DNA from: an uncultured Clostridia bacterium
GTDB taxonomy: Bacteria; Bacillota; Clostridia; Oscillospirales; Ruminococcaceae
NCBI GenBank assembly: GCA_947165805.1
Contig: CAMVBT010000004.1
Span: 1 to 25,358, forward strand
Length of the DNA: 25,358 nt
Direction: 5' to 3'
Part shown: positions 1 to 8,409 of the stretch, in pieces
How the letters are laid out: every line of letters starts with the position of its first letter
Position numbering within the stretch: the stretch's first letter is position 1
The notes under the pieces: model-generated
Told to the model about the DNA's origin: nothing
Seen by the model: only the letters and a program-made list of their open reading frames with translations
Database searches by the model: none
Translations under genes and position numbers: made by a program

Positions 1-370
1 ATGATGCTGGGTGGGCGGCAGTCTGGTGAAACCTTCCGTTCGGCTCTCCCTGAGCTGATTTTGAATGTCGATATGCTTATCGTTACATTCAAATATTACC
101 CTGCGTGACTGCTCATGAAAATAACCCTCTACTTATCTACCGTGAAATTTGGGGTTTTGGGCATGATTTTCTGAAAAGTTTACAATTCGTTCATGACGAT
201 TCTCCATCTTGCATAGTTTCAATACGGGATTTCTGTTGATGATGACGGCAATTTCGGAGGGTGGATTTCTCGGATATGGGATTGCTTTTTCGGGAACGGT
301 GTGGTATAATTTAGGAGTAGAAGTGAGCGTCTGACTTGCTTGTGTTAATCGAAATAGGAAGGTGACATAC
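1..370. other. Left-edge region without a recognised gene
   Basis: An open frame on the + strand runs from the first base to a TGA at 106-108 and could be the 3' end of a gene that starts outside the window. Its 35 residues match nothing I recognise. From 109 to about 281 I see no convincing gene on either strand; the longest minus-strand frame runs into the DUF1963 gene and looks like a shadow. The promoter of the next gene lies at 282-310. Confidence 0.3.
282..310 (+). promoter_or_regulatory. Sigma-A-type promoter of the DUF1963 gene
   Basis: A -35 box TTGCTT (282-287) and a -10 box TATAAT (305-310) are separated by 17 bp. A TG one base before the -10 box makes it an extended -10. The coding start is about 60 bp downstream. 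Confidence 0.65.
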
Positions 371-1237
371 ATGGACGATATTATCAAAAAACAACTTGTT
401 GAAAAACTCTTAGCAGTTGCTAAAAAGGAAATCAGAATTTCATATAAAAAGAGCGATAATGCTTTATCACCTTTGAAAAGTAAGATAGGTGGTAAACCTG
501 CCGTACCCAATGGCTTTGTATGGCCGCACTATACTGGTTTAGTATATGGCGAGGAGGAATGTAAGAACAGACCTCTTTCCTTTATGGCTCAAATAAATCT
601 GAAAGATATTGTTGGTCTTGATGATACAGGACTGTTACCCAAAAGTGGTATGCTTAGTTTCTTCTATGAGCTTGAAACTATGACTTGGGGATTTGATCCA
701 AAGGACAAAGGCTCTGCCAGAGTATTCTATTTTCCTGATGATACAGTTTTAAGTATTGCTGATTCCCCTGATGGACTTGAAGATTATGCTCACTTGCCAG
801 AGTTAGCGATTGATTTCATTCAGCATATCAGTATTCCTGAATATGGTGAATATAATGACGGCAACGATTATGATTGGGACGATTATAATGAGTGTAGTGC
901 TGAGTGTGGATACGTACATGATGAATGGGGCGATTTCACAAAACTCTTAGGCTATCCGGACGTTATCCAAAACCCAATGGAGGAAGAATGTGAAGCTGTT
1001 ACAAGAGGTTATCGTCAAGGAAGTCCGGAGGATTATGCTAAGATACCCGAAGAAGAAAAATCCGATATCTCAGAAAAATCAAAGGATTGGATATTGCTTT
1101 TTCAAATGGGTACGATCAGCGATGATGACTATGAGCTGATGTTTGGTGATTGCGGTCATATTTATTACTGGATAAGAAAAGAAGATTTGATGAACTGTAA
1201 TTTTGAAAACACTTGGCTTATATTACAATGTGGTTGA
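371..1237 (+). CDS. DUF1963 (YwqG-like) protein
   Basis: The 288-residue product matches the DUF1963/YwqG family by motifs in the usual order: an N-terminal helix, KIGGKPAVPNGFVWP (about residue 38), a FMAQINL strand, LLPKSGMLSFFYE, then LLGYPDVIQNPM and near the C-terminus GDCGHIYYWIRKEDL followed by WLILQC. The length is normal for the family and the gene looks intact. The family has no established biochemical role; members are soluble, presumably cytoplasmic. I chose the ATG at 371 because AGGAAGG (356-362) is correctly spaced before it; a GTG at 362 lies inside that site. Base composition is clearly AT-richer than the chromosomal genes to the right. The gene is monocistronic between its own promoter and a terminator, which fits cargo or an independently acquired gene. 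Confidence 0.85.
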   Translation: MDDIIKKQLVEKLLAVAKKEIRISYKKSDNALSPLKSKIGGKPAVPNGFVWPHYTGLVYGEEECKNRPLSFMAQINLKDIVGLDDTGLLPKSGMLSFFYELETMTWGFDPKDKGSARVFYFPDDTVLSIADSPDGLEDYAHLPELAIDFIQHISIPEYGEYNDGNDYDWDDYNECSAECGYVHDEWGDFTKLLGYPDVIQNPMEEECEAVTRGYRQGSPEDYAKIPEEEKSDISEKSKDWILLFQMGTISDDDYELMFGDCGHIYYWIRKEDLMNCNFENTWLILQCG

Positions 1238-1275
1238 TTCGATTACTGTTATTTTCATAAGTTGAGCATTACTGA

Positions 1276-1311
1276 ATGCGGAGCGTGAGTGCGTTCCGCA
1301 TTTTTATTTTT
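1276..1311 (+). terminator. Rho-independent terminator of the DUF1963 gene
   Basis: A 10-bp stem (1276-1285 with 1292-1301, one G-U pair) with a TGAGTG loop is followed by a T-rich tract (1301-1311). Confidence 0.85.
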
Positions 1312-1374
1312 CCCCATAACATTTTCACGATAAGAAAAGTTTTATGGCGCACTCAACTTCATGCGCACTGCGAA

Positions 1375-1404
1375 TAGACTTTTGGTATCTGAGCGCGCTA
1401 TAAT
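1375..1404 (+). promoter_or_regulatory. Promoter of the small-gene pair
   Basis: The -10 box TATAAT is at 1399-1404. An imperfect -35 box (TAGACT, 1375-1380) lies 18 bp upstream. The -10 is embedded in GCGCGCTATA, which recurs at the recombinase promoter (about 2666-2675). The first start codon is at 1461. Confidence 0.5.
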
Positions 1405-1460
1405 ATTATCGTGGGGCTGAGTAGTTCGGCTCGACTAAAATTCAGAATGGTGGTGATGAT

Positions 1461-1790
1461 ATGGCTACGACTTCTATCGCTGACAAGCTGGCGAAGCTCG
1501 AAAAGAAGATCGCAAAGCGACAGGCTATGATTGCCGAGGAGCAGAAGCAGCTCGACAAGGAAATGGAGGAGTACAACAAGCTCTACCTGACGGCTCTTGC
1601 CAACAAGTATAAGTTGAGTGGCAAAGACCTGTTCTCCGCTATCGAGCGTGAGCATGAACAGCTTGAAAAGCTCCGTGAGGGTGAGCAGTCCGATGATGAT
1701 ACGGACAGCAATTCTACGGTCGGTGATACTGCGGTCAAGCACAGCAGTTTTCCCCGTAATAACATGAGCGATGGGGCATTGAATGAGTGA
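1461..1790 (+). CDS. Small coiled-coil protein, DUF4315-like, mobile-element accessory
   Basis: A 109-residue, highly charged protein. Residues 1-45 form a Lys/Glu-rich helix with heptad character (SIADKLAKLEKKIAKRQA), then a short segment (LTALANKYKLSGKDLFSAI) and an acidic, disordered tail. This resembles the small DUF4315-type coiled-coil proteins found in conjugative and mobilisable elements of Clostridia, which have no known biochemical role. The domain assignment is from memory of the pattern, not a search. The start follows GGTGGTGAT at about 1447-1455. The 3' end overlaps the next gene by 8 bp, so the two are probably translationally coupled. Confidence 0.7.
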   Translation: MATTSIADKLAKLEKKIAKRQAMIAEEQKQLDKEMEEYNKLYLTALANKYKLSGKDLFSAIEREHEQLEKLREGEQSDDDTDSNSTVGDTAVKHSSFPRNNMSDGALNE

Positions 1791-2235
1791 TTACATCTAT
1801 CATATCGGTAACGATTATGATTGTATCAATAAAGATTATGTTATCCTGTCCACGGATAAAGGACAGCAGATAACGGTTGCCCTCACTGCAAGCAGAGTGC
1901 CTTTCAAGGGGCGCTACGATGAGGAGAGTATCATCTTCGATTATGATGGTGATTACAAGGAGTCTGTTGATGAGATCATTGAAAATCTTACCTCTGATAA
2001 GTGTGCGGATATTCGCCGTGAGATCGAGGAACATCGCAGGAATAAAGACTATCTGTTCTTTATCCCTGTGGTGGCAAAGCTCCTGCGTATGACAGAGGGT
2101 ACGCTCCGCCGCAGACCTGTGGATATTCAGCTTGCCGTCTGCAAGCGGTATGCGGATAACTGGGGCTGTGATACTTACACGATGCAGCACGAGCTGAGAG
2201 ATGCTATGATGCTGACAACAAAACCTGAATCCTAA
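1783..2235 (+). CDS. Hypothetical mobile-element protein
   Basis: A 150-residue protein I do not recognise. It begins with an acidic, Asp/Tyr-rich segment (residues 1-60), continues with a helical charged stretch (about 65-90, ending RREIEEHRRNKDY) and ends with a basic segment (EGTLRRRPVDIQLAVCKRYA) that could contact nucleic acid. No signal peptide or membrane segment is visible. Its ATG lies inside the end of the preceding gene (ATGAGTGA overlap), which implies coupled translation; the ribosome binding site is otherwise weak. The position in a small-gene cluster before the recombinase suggests an accessory role in the element, but the function is unknown. Confidence 0.65.
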   Translation: MSDYIYHIGNDYDCINKDYVILSTDKGQQITVALTASRVPFKGRYDEESIIFDYDGDYKESVDEIIENLTSDKCADIRREIEEHRRNKDYLFFIPVVAKLLRMTEGTLRRRPVDIQLAVCKRYADNWGCDTYTMQHELRDAMMLTTKPES

Positions 2236-2383
2236 CATAAAATGATAGCTGTGATATGGGACGGCTCTGCCGTTCCGCACGGCTGTCATCATAAGACCAC
2301 AAACAAAAAAGAGGGGCAGATAGAGAAAGCGATCCCCTCGCTCTATAAGCGTAGAGAAAGACAAGCTAAAGGAGTAACAAGCT

Positions 2384-2629
2384 ATGAATAATAACAACAC
2401 TGCCGCAGACAGAGAGAAGGCAGTAAACGGCAAGACAATGCAGGCAATGAACGAGCAGTATAAAAACTGCAAAACCGAAAGACGTGAGTACCAGGTCGGT
2501 AAAGAGAGATGTGTTATCGTCCGGCACTTCTGCGGTGATAAAGACCTCAGTGAAGTGCTGTATCGCAATGCTTTTGAAAGAGCGTTTTCCGAAGTTATGG
2601 CGATGAACCGTACACCTCAGACAACCTGA
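2384..2629 (+). CDS. Small TnpW-like protein upstream of the recombinase
   Basis: An 81-residue protein with a polar N-terminus and a compact core (YQVGKERCVIVRHFCG, then DLSEVLYRNAFERAF). The layout, one short beta-rich strand pair followed by a helix, resembles the small TnpW-type proteins encoded next to TnpX recombinases in Tn4451-like elements. The similarity is at the level of pattern and neighbourhood only, and the family has no established function. AAAGGAG at 2368-2374 is well placed before the ATG. A separate promoter precedes the recombinase, so this gene need not be in the same transcript. Confidence 0.6.
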   Translation: MNNNNTAADREKAVNGKTMQAMNEQYKNCKTERREYQVGKERCVIVRHFCGDKDLSEVLYRNAFERAFSEVMAMNRTPQTT

Positions 2630-2648
2630 AAAATTTTTCCATAAGTAC

Positions 2649-2677
2649 TTGCTTTTTTCGGCATTGCGCGCTATACT
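2649..2677 (+). promoter_or_regulatory. Promoter of the serine recombinase gene
   Basis: TTGCTT (2649-2654) and TATACT (2672-2677) are separated by 17 bp. The -35 region shares TTGCTTTTT(T)CGG with the DUF1963 promoter at 282, and the -10 region shares GCGCGCTATA with the promoter at 1399. Confidence 0.6.
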
Positions 2678-2724
2678 ATTTACTGTAATGTTGATTAAAG
2701 CTGCTTTGGAGGAAAGGAGTAGTA

Positions 2725-4353
2725 ATGATACCAAAGCAGACTGTATACAAGGTGGGAATGTATCTCCGCCTTTCAAACGAGGACGAGAGAGCCGGAGAGT
2801 CTCTCTCGATTGAGAATCAGCGTAAGATTCTCAGCAACTACATCAGCGAACAGGGCTGGACGCTCTATGATGAGTACGTCGATGACGGAATTTCAGGCAC
2901 TACGTTTGACCGTCCGGGTGTGCAGAGAATGCTCGATGATGCCAAGAACGGCAGGATCAATCTGATACTCTGCAAGGATCTGAGCCGTTTCGGGCGTAAT
3001 TATATCCAGGTAGGTCAATACACGGACTACATATTCCCGATGTACAATATCCGTTTTATCGCACTGACCGATAATGTTGATACAGCTAATTCGGAAAGCA
3101 CGGGAATGGATATGATGCCGATCATGAATGTCTTTAACGAATGGCACGCCGCCAATACTTCCAAGAAGCTGAGAGCTGTTATCAACTCAAATGCAAAAGC
3201 CGGAAAGTATCGCACAACATACTGTGCCTACGGATATTTCAAAGGCGATGATGAGAAGAACACTCCTGTTATTGATCCGCAGGCTGCACCTGTTGTCCGC
3301 CGTATCTTTGAGATGAGGGCAGAAGGCAAAAAGCCTAAACAGATTGCTGATGCACTTAATGCAGAACAGATACCAACACCTATGGACTATCTGTATCAGC
3401 GCGAAAACAAGGTAAATCCCCACGCTTCAGTACATCTCTGGAGTTCTTCGATAGTACTTCGTATTCTCGGCAATCCGATCTATATCGGTACGCTTGCACT
3501 GATGAAAACAACTACTGTGAGCTATAAGAATCACAAGAGGATACGCAAGGATTCATCTGAATGGCTTATGCGTGAAAACAATCATGAGCCTATCATTACT
3601 ATGGAGCTGTGGGAAAAAGTCCGTGAGATCGAGGCTTCGGTGAGCCGTGGCAAGCGAGACAAGATCGGTGAGTTAGCTCCGCTTTCAGGACTTCTGTACT
3701 GTGATAGCTGTGGGAGCAAGATGCGTCAGGTCGGTTCAGCCAACCGCAAGTATATGGCTTATATGTGCGGTTATCATAATCGCTTCGGCAAGGGCTGTTG
3801 CACGACACATTATATCCGCCGCTCGCTGATCGAGCAGTATATCCTTATGGATATTCAGGATATGATCGAGAAAGCCGCTGACGAGGAAAAGGCAAAGGAA
3901 GAATTTCTGAAACGCAAGCACGGTGTGCTTGATGCTCAGAACAGTTCCGATAAAAAGCGTATGCAGAAAGCTACAAGCCGTATTGCAGAGCTTGACAACC
4001 TGATCCAGACCGTCTATGAAGATAAGGTTATCGGTAAGATCCCCGAAGAAGTATGTATCAGCCTGCTTGAAAAGTATCAGGCTGAAAAGAAGTCTTTGCA
4101 GGCTGAGTGTGCTGAATACAAGAAACGCTCCGAAATGCAGCAGCAGGACGAAAAGGACGTTGACGAATTTATTGCCCGTCTGAAAAGCTATGCAGGAGCG
4201 ACTGAGCTTACACGCCAGATGTGCCTTGACCTTATCGAATATGTGACCGTAGATGATCTCAACAAGGACGATAAGAGCCGTCCGAGAGAGATTCACATCT
4301 ATTACAAGCTAATCGACAAAGAGCTTGCCGACAAACATAATGCCCTGATGTGA
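2725..4353 (+). CDS. TnpX-family large serine recombinase
   Basis: A 542-residue site-specific recombinase that would integrate and excise the element through a covalent 5'-phosphoserine intermediate. The N-terminal resolvase domain (about 5-150) has the nucleophile Ser17 in YLRLSNEDE and the active-site arginines in DLSRFGRN (Arg88, Arg91). A recombinase domain follows (about 165-290, RRIFEMRAEGKKPKQIADALN), then a zinc ribbon (Cys326, Cys329, Cys348, Cys358/359), a coiled-coil region (about 385-475) and a C-terminal DUF4368-like segment ending in IHIYYKLIDKEL. The length is normal for TnpX-type enzymes and all key residues are present, so it is probably active. GGAGG and AAAGGAG precede the ATG. 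It lies next to a disrupted NRPS gene and shares that gene's reading frame, separated only by its own TGA. Confidence 0.93.
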   Translation: MIPKQTVYKVGMYLRLSNEDERAGESLSIENQRKILSNYISEQGWTLYDEYVDDGISGTTFDRPGVQRMLDDAKNGRINLILCKDLSRFGRNYIQVGQYTDYIFPMYNIRFIALTDNVDTANSESTGMDMMPIMNVFNEWHAANTSKKLRAVINSNAKAGKYRTTYCAYGYFKGDDEKNTPVIDPQAAPVVRRIFEMRAEGKKPKQIADALNAEQIPTPMDYLYQRENKVNPHASVHLWSSSIVLRILGNPIYIGTLALMKTTTVSYKNHKRIRKDSSEWLMRENNHEPIITMELWEKVREIEASVSRGKRDKIGELAPLSGLLYCDSCGSKMRQVGSANRKYMAYMCGYHNRFGKGCCTTHYIRRSLIEQYILMDIQDMIEKAADEEKAKEEFLKRKHGVLDAQNSSDKKRMQKATSRIAELDNLIQTVYEDKVIGKIPEEVCISLLEKYQAEKKSLQAECAEYKKRSEMQQQDEKDVDEFIARLKSYAGATELTRQMCLDLIEYVTVDDLNKDDKSRPREIHIYYKLIDKELADKHNALM

Positions 4354-4364
4354 TTATCAGGGCA
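4341..4364 (+). terminator. Hairpin over the recombinase stop codon
   Basis: A perfect 9-bp stem (TGCCCTGAT, 4341-4349, with 4356-4364) has the TGA stop in its loop. Only AATTATTT follows, so termination would be weak; it could instead be a structure at the end of the element. Confidence 0.45.
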
Positions 4365-4392
4365 ATTATTTGAAAACACTTTTATATCCATT

Positions 4393-7300
4393 TTGTCGTT
4401 CTATAACGGCAGAAACGACGCGAAGCTGAGCGATACCGTCGGTATGCTTGTAAAGACGATGCCTGTATCCGTGCGTCAGAACGAAGACCCGGCGGCTTTC
4501 TTCGGCGCGGTTCGCGACGAGCTCATGGGGCTTATGGACGCTGACATCATGACGTATTCCGAGGCGGCAATGAGATACGGGCTCTCGCCGGACACGATGT
4601 TCGTATATCAGGGCGATAATTTCGAGTTCGACACTCTCTGCGGTGAGCCCGCGGAGACTATACCGCTCGCGCTGAACGCAGCGAAGGAGCCTGTTTCGGT
4701 CACGGTATCGAAGACCCCGGAGGGCTTTGTCTGCGAGTACGAATACCGCGGCGACCTGTACGAGGAGGAGACGATAGGCTTCCTCGCGGACAACTACGGG
4801 ATCACCGTAAAAGCCCTGCTTGACGGCACAGCTCCCACAGACCTGCGGCTCCCGTTCGACGAAGCGGAGAAGATGACCGAGCTGCCGAAGTTCGTCGGCA
4901 AGACCTTCGTTGACCTGTTCTATGAGACAGCGGAGAAATATCCCGATCGCCTCGCACTCAAGGACGAGTACAGCTCAATGACATACAAAGAGCTTGACGC
5001 GGTGACGGACTATATCGCGGAAAATCTCGCCGCAGACGGCTTCGGCTCCGAAAAGGCCGCGGGCATTCTCTGCGGACGCGTAAAGGAATTTGTTGTTGCC
5101 GTTATCGGTATAATGAAGGCGGGCGGAGCGTATGTGCCGCTTGACCCGGACTACCCCGCGGACAGAGTGCTGTATATGCTCACCGACAGCGGGAGCACCC
5201 ACCTGTTCGCGCAGAAGGAGCTTCTGCCTATCGCGGAAAACTACGGCGGCAGCGTGATACTGCTCGATGACATAGTCAGTGAGGCACTCGGAAAGCGCAG
5301 CGGCGGCAGAGCCGATCTTCCCAGACCGAAACGCTCCGACCTCGCGTATATGATCTATACCTCCGGCTCGACAGGAAAGCCCAAGGGCGTCGAGCTGACC
5401 CACGGCAACCTTGTCAACCTGCTCCAGCAGATCACTTCCGAACAGGCTCCGACAGAGAACGATATGTACGCCGTATTCTCGTCGTTCTGCTTCGACGCGT
5501 CGGTACATGACATATTCGTTCCGTTCACCTGCGGCGCGTCCCTCTATATCTTCCCCGCGGACAGCAGGCAGGACGTTATGAAGGTCTGCGAGGTGTTTGA
5601 GCGCGAGCCGATAACCGTATCCACCATGCCGACGCAGATGGGCGAGCTTGCGGCGGATATGCTTTCCGATAACTGCAGGCTCCGTATACTCACGCTCGGC
5701 GGCGAGAAGTTCAAGCGGTTCCACGACAAGAAGGGTCTGAAAATGTACAACGGCTACGGTCCGACGGAGAATACGGTCTCCACGTCGTCCTTCATCGTTG
5801 ACAGAGATCATAAGAATATCCCTATCGGAAAGTCTCACATCAATGTCCGCAGCTACATTCTCGATGAGAACCTGAAGCGCGTTCCCGTCGGCGCGAACGG
5901 TGAGCTGTGCGTCGCGGGAAGACAGGTGGCGCGCGGATATCACAACCTGCCCGAAAAGACGGCGTCTGTGTTCGTCGCGAACCCTTACGCGCTCAGCCCC
6001 GATGAGGCTGTGCTGTATCACACCGGCGATATGGTGCGCAAAAAGGGCGACGGCAACATGGAATATGTCGGACGCATCGACTCGCAGATCAAGATAAGAG
6101 GCTTCCGCGTGGAGCTCGGTGAGATCGAGGGCGCTCTGCTCAGGCGCGAGGGCGTTCACGAAGCCGCGGTCACTGCCGTTGAAACAAACGGGGTAATGAA
6201 TCTTATCGCCTACCACACAGGCACGGAATACGCCGCTGACGACTGGAAAACATTCTTAGAGCCTCTGCTGCCGGAATATATGCTCCCGTCATTCTTCGTG
6301 CATCTCGACGCTATGCCGGTCACACCAGGCGGCAAGATCGACAAGAAGGCGCTGCCGAAGCCGGAAATGAACGCGGGCAGCAATTATGTACCTCCCGAGA
6401 CCACGCTGCAGAAGAAGCTCTGCGACATATTCGCAAAGGCGCTCGGTGCGGAGCGCGTCGGGATAGATGACGATTTCTTCACGCTGGGAGGCTCGTCGCT
6501 GTCGGCTTCAAAGGCCGCCGTGATGTGCCTTGCCGAGAAGATAGAGATAGTCTATGCCGACATATTCAGGCACCCCACAGTCCGCGAGCTTTCCGCGGGA
6601 ATCGGCGGCGGTGAAGCGACAGTCTCCGATGACGAATTTTCCGCCTACGATTACAGCGGTATCGACTCCGTACTCGTGCAGAACGTGATACAGAATGTCG
6701 ATAAGGTGAAGGCTGGAGATATCGGAGATGTGCTGCTGACAGGAGCTACCGGCTTCCTCGGTATGCACATTCTCAGGGAATTCCTTGATAATTACAGCGG
6801 AAATATCGTGTGTCTTGTGCGCAAGAGAGAGTCCGAGACCGCGCGCAAGCGCCTTGAATCCATGCTTGTGTACTATTTCGACACGAATTACGCTGCCGAC
6901 TTTGACAGCGGACGTCTGACCGCCGTGGACGGGGATATCACCGAGGAAGCCGAGGTAATGGGCTTTTCACAGTACAGGTTCGATACTGTCATCAACTGCG
7001 CGGCGTGCGTCAAGCACTTCTCCGAGAGCGACCTGCTCGAAAGGATAAATGTCACGGGCGTGAAGCACCTTGTAAAGCTCTGCAAAGAAGCGAACCGCAA
7101 GCTCATACACATTTCGACGGTCTCCGTCGCGGGTGAGGGTATTGACGGAATTCCGCCGGAAGACAGAAAAATACAGGAGCGCGACCTGTACTTCGGGCAG
7201 AGTATAACCAACGAGTATATCCGCACCAAGTTCCTGTCGGAGCGCATCGTACTGCAGGCGGTCAGCGAGGGGCTTGACGCGAAGATAATGCGTGTCGGCA

Positions 7301-7827
7301 ACCTTATGAGCAGAGAGTCCGACGGCGAGTTCCAGATAAACTTCATCACGAACGGGTTCCTGCGCGGACTTCGCGGCTACAGGACACTCGGCGTGTTCCC
7401 GATAAGCGCTATGGGCGAGACCGCGGAGTTTTCACCGATAGATTCGACCGCACAGGCTGTTCTCACTCTCGCGGGCACGGATAAGCGCTTCACGCTGTTC
7501 CACGTCACGAATTCGCACAGAATTTTCATGAGCGATGTTATCCGCGCTATGAAAAAGTTCGGCTATGATATTGAGATCGTGCCGGACGATGTGTTTGAGG
7601 AAAAGCTGAACGCCTACGCGAAGGAGCACGAACAGAGCGAGTCCGTATCGGGACTTATAGCGTATGCTTCTCACGATGAGAACCGCATCTACGGCATCGA
7701 CTATAATAACGAGTTCACGGTGCAGTCGCTTTACAGGCTCGGGTTCCTGTGGCCTATAACCGATTACCGTTATCTGGAGAACGCCATAAGGGCTCTCGAC
7801 GAGCTCGGTTTCTTTGAGGAAGTCTGA
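4393..7827 (+). CDS. 5'-truncated NRPS module: partial C, A, T, terminal thioester reductase
   Basis: The open frame encodes about 1144 residues. Residues 1-150 are the C-terminal part of a condensation domain (YNGRNDAKLSDTVGMLVKT; the N-terminal half with HHxxxDG is absent). The adenylation domain (about 165-655) has A3 YTSGSTGKPKG, A5 NGYGPTE, A7 YHTGD, A8 RIDSQIKIRGFRVELGEIE and A10 PGGKIDKK. The thiolation domain has Ser702 in LGGSSL. The reductase domain (about 765-1144) has the NAD(P)H motif LLTGATGFLG and a YxxxK-type site (YIRTK). Such R domains release the peptide as an aldehyde or alcohol. A hand alignment to PheA gives the binding-pocket residues D-A-H-T-L-L-G-V-S-K, which I cannot map to a substrate. 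No ribosome binding site precedes the TTG at 4393; the true start was lost at the element junction, so translation is doubtful. Codon use is GC-rich, unlike the recombinase. Confidence 0.9.
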   Translation: MSFYNGRNDAKLSDTVGMLVKTMPVSVRQNEDPAAFFGAVRDELMGLMDADIMTYSEAAMRYGLSPDTMFVYQGDNFEFDTLCGEPAETIPLALNAAKEPVSVTVSKTPEGFVCEYEYRGDLYEEETIGFLADNYGITVKALLDGTAPTDLRLPFDEAEKMTELPKFVGKTFVDLFYETAEKYPDRLALKDEYSSMTYKELDAVTDYIAENLAADGFGSEKAAGILCGRVKEFVVAVIGIMKAGGAYVPLDPDYPADRVLYMLTDSGSTHLFAQKELLPIAENYGGSVILLDDIVSEALGKRSGGRADLPRPKRSDLAYMIYTSGSTGKPKGVELTHGNLVNLLQQITSEQAPTENDMYAVFSSFCFDASVHDIFVPFTCGASLYIFPADSRQDVMKVCEVFEREPITVSTMPTQMGELAADMLSDNCRLRILTLGGEKFKRFHDKKGLKMYNGYGPTENTVSTSSFIVDRDHKNIPIGKSHINVRSYILDENLKRVPVGANGELCVAGRQVARGYHNLPEKTASVFVANPYALSPDEAVLYHTGDMVRKKGDGNMEYVGRIDSQIKIRGFRVELGEIEGALLRREGVHEAAVTAVETNGVMNLIAYHTGTEYAADDWKTFLEPLLPEYMLPSFFVHLDAMPVTPGGKIDKKALPKPEMNAGSNYVPPETTLQKKLCDIFAKALGAERVGIDDDFFTLGGSSLSASKAAVMCLAEKIEIVYADIFRHPTVRELSAGIGGGEATVSDDEFSAYDYSGIDSVLVQNVIQNVDKVKAGDIGDVLLTGATGFLGMHILREFLDNYSGNIVCLVRKRESETARKRLESMLVYYFDTNYAADFDSGRLTAVDGDITEEAEVMGFSQYRFDTVINCAACVKHFSESDLLERINVTGVKHLVKLCKEANRKLIHISTVSVAGEGIDGIPPEDRKIQERDLYFGQSITNEYIRTKFLSERIVLQAVSEGLDAKIMRVGNLMSRESDGEFQINFITNGFLRGLRGYRTLGVFPISAMGETAEFSPIDSTAQAVLTLAGTDKRFTLFHVTNSHRIFMSDVIRAMKKFGYDIEIVPDDVFEEKLNAYAKEHEQSESVSGLIAYASHDENRIYGIDYNNEFTVQSLYRLGFLWPITDYRYLENAIRALDELGFFEEV

Positions 7828-7844
7828 AAGGAAGATATAACGGA

Positions 7845-8403
7845 ATGATAAAAGATCTGTTCGCTGACAAAGAAGTAAATACCGGAAGGCAGGCGCGTCC
7901 GGGACAAGTCACGGTTCTATAAGCTCACGATGCCGGTATGCGGGGTCATTGTGATACTCTGGTGGGTATCGGTATATTTCCGCTGCGCAGCGGAATTTAC
8001 GGTTACGGATATATGGTCATTCGAGGAGATCATGGGGTTCGCGTACTCGCACCCCGATATCTGGCACGTCGCGGCGAGTATCGCTCATGTACTGCTGCTC
8101 GCGGGGCTGTTCCATTTTGCGGAGCTGCTGCGGACGAGGAAGTCCGGAGACAGCGGCAGGCGCGGTATCCTGTCCTCGCAGATGCTGTGGTACAGCAAGC
8201 ATATCTCGAAGTATTACGCTCTGCACATAGTGCCGTATTTCATAGCGCTCGGCTTTAACGGATATCTGGGATTCGACGTTCTGCCATGCTGGCTGCTGGC
8301 TCTGATATCAATGGTTATCACAGAGGTATTGGTGAGAGCATACGTTCACTTTGAAAAGAAAATAAAAGCCGTCATTCCCTCTGCCGGCCGCCATGATGCC
8401 TGA
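7845..8403 (+). pseudogene. Remnant of an NTGRQ-type membrane acyltransferase
   Basis: An ATG at 7845 behind GAAAGGAAG opens a frame (MIKDLFADKEVNTGRQAR...) that stops after 25 codons. A frame shifted by one base continues without a stop from about 7879 to 8403. Its product is a membrane protein with hydrophobic segments at about residues 1-17, 45-65, 95-113 and 118-137 counted from the ATG at 7930, and a basic tail. The start LF..NTGRQ and the C-terminal pattern LWYSKHISKYYALHIVPYF resemble the two ends of acyltransferase_3/DUF1624-like membrane proteins, usually well over 300 residues. About half of the protein is missing between the parts, so an internal deletion is more likely than a simple frameshift. 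It begins 17 bp after the NRPS and was presumably an accessory gene of it. A functional short protein from 7930 is possible but lacks a good ribosome binding site. Confidence 0.55.
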
Positions 8404-8409
8404 AAGCTG

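Larger units (their letters stand above)
1..4392 (+). mobile_element. Right part of a TnpX/large-serine-recombinase mobile element (left end outside window)
   Basis: The stretch is AT-richer than the DNA to its right and holds small accessory genes typical of mobile elements, then a large serine recombinase reading rightwards. Directly after the recombinase stop (4351-4353) the frame becomes the C-terminal part of an NRPS condensation domain with no N-terminal part. The right boundary must therefore lie between about 4354 and 4400. TnpX-family elements commonly carry their recombinase close to one end. The left end and the 5' part of the NRPS gene are not visible, so element size and any conjugation or mobilisation genes are unknown. 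Whether the DUF1963 gene is cargo or older flanking DNA is uncertain, although its promoter resembles the recombinase promoter. An assembly join is the main alternative. Confidence 0.6.

Noticed and set aside
2258..2276. Terminator between the small genes
   Set aside because: An 8-bp hairpin with one G-U pair is present, but the loop is only 3 nt and no T tract follows.
4393..4395. TTG as the true start of the NRPS gene
   Set aside because: No ribosome binding site is present and the protein begins in the middle of a condensation domain; the open frame extends to the recombinase stop, so this is a truncation.
4975..6216. 413-codon open frame on the minus strand
   Set aside because: It lies wholly inside the NRPS adenylation domain, has no recognisable motifs or ribosome binding site, and is explained by GC-rich third positions on the opposite strand.
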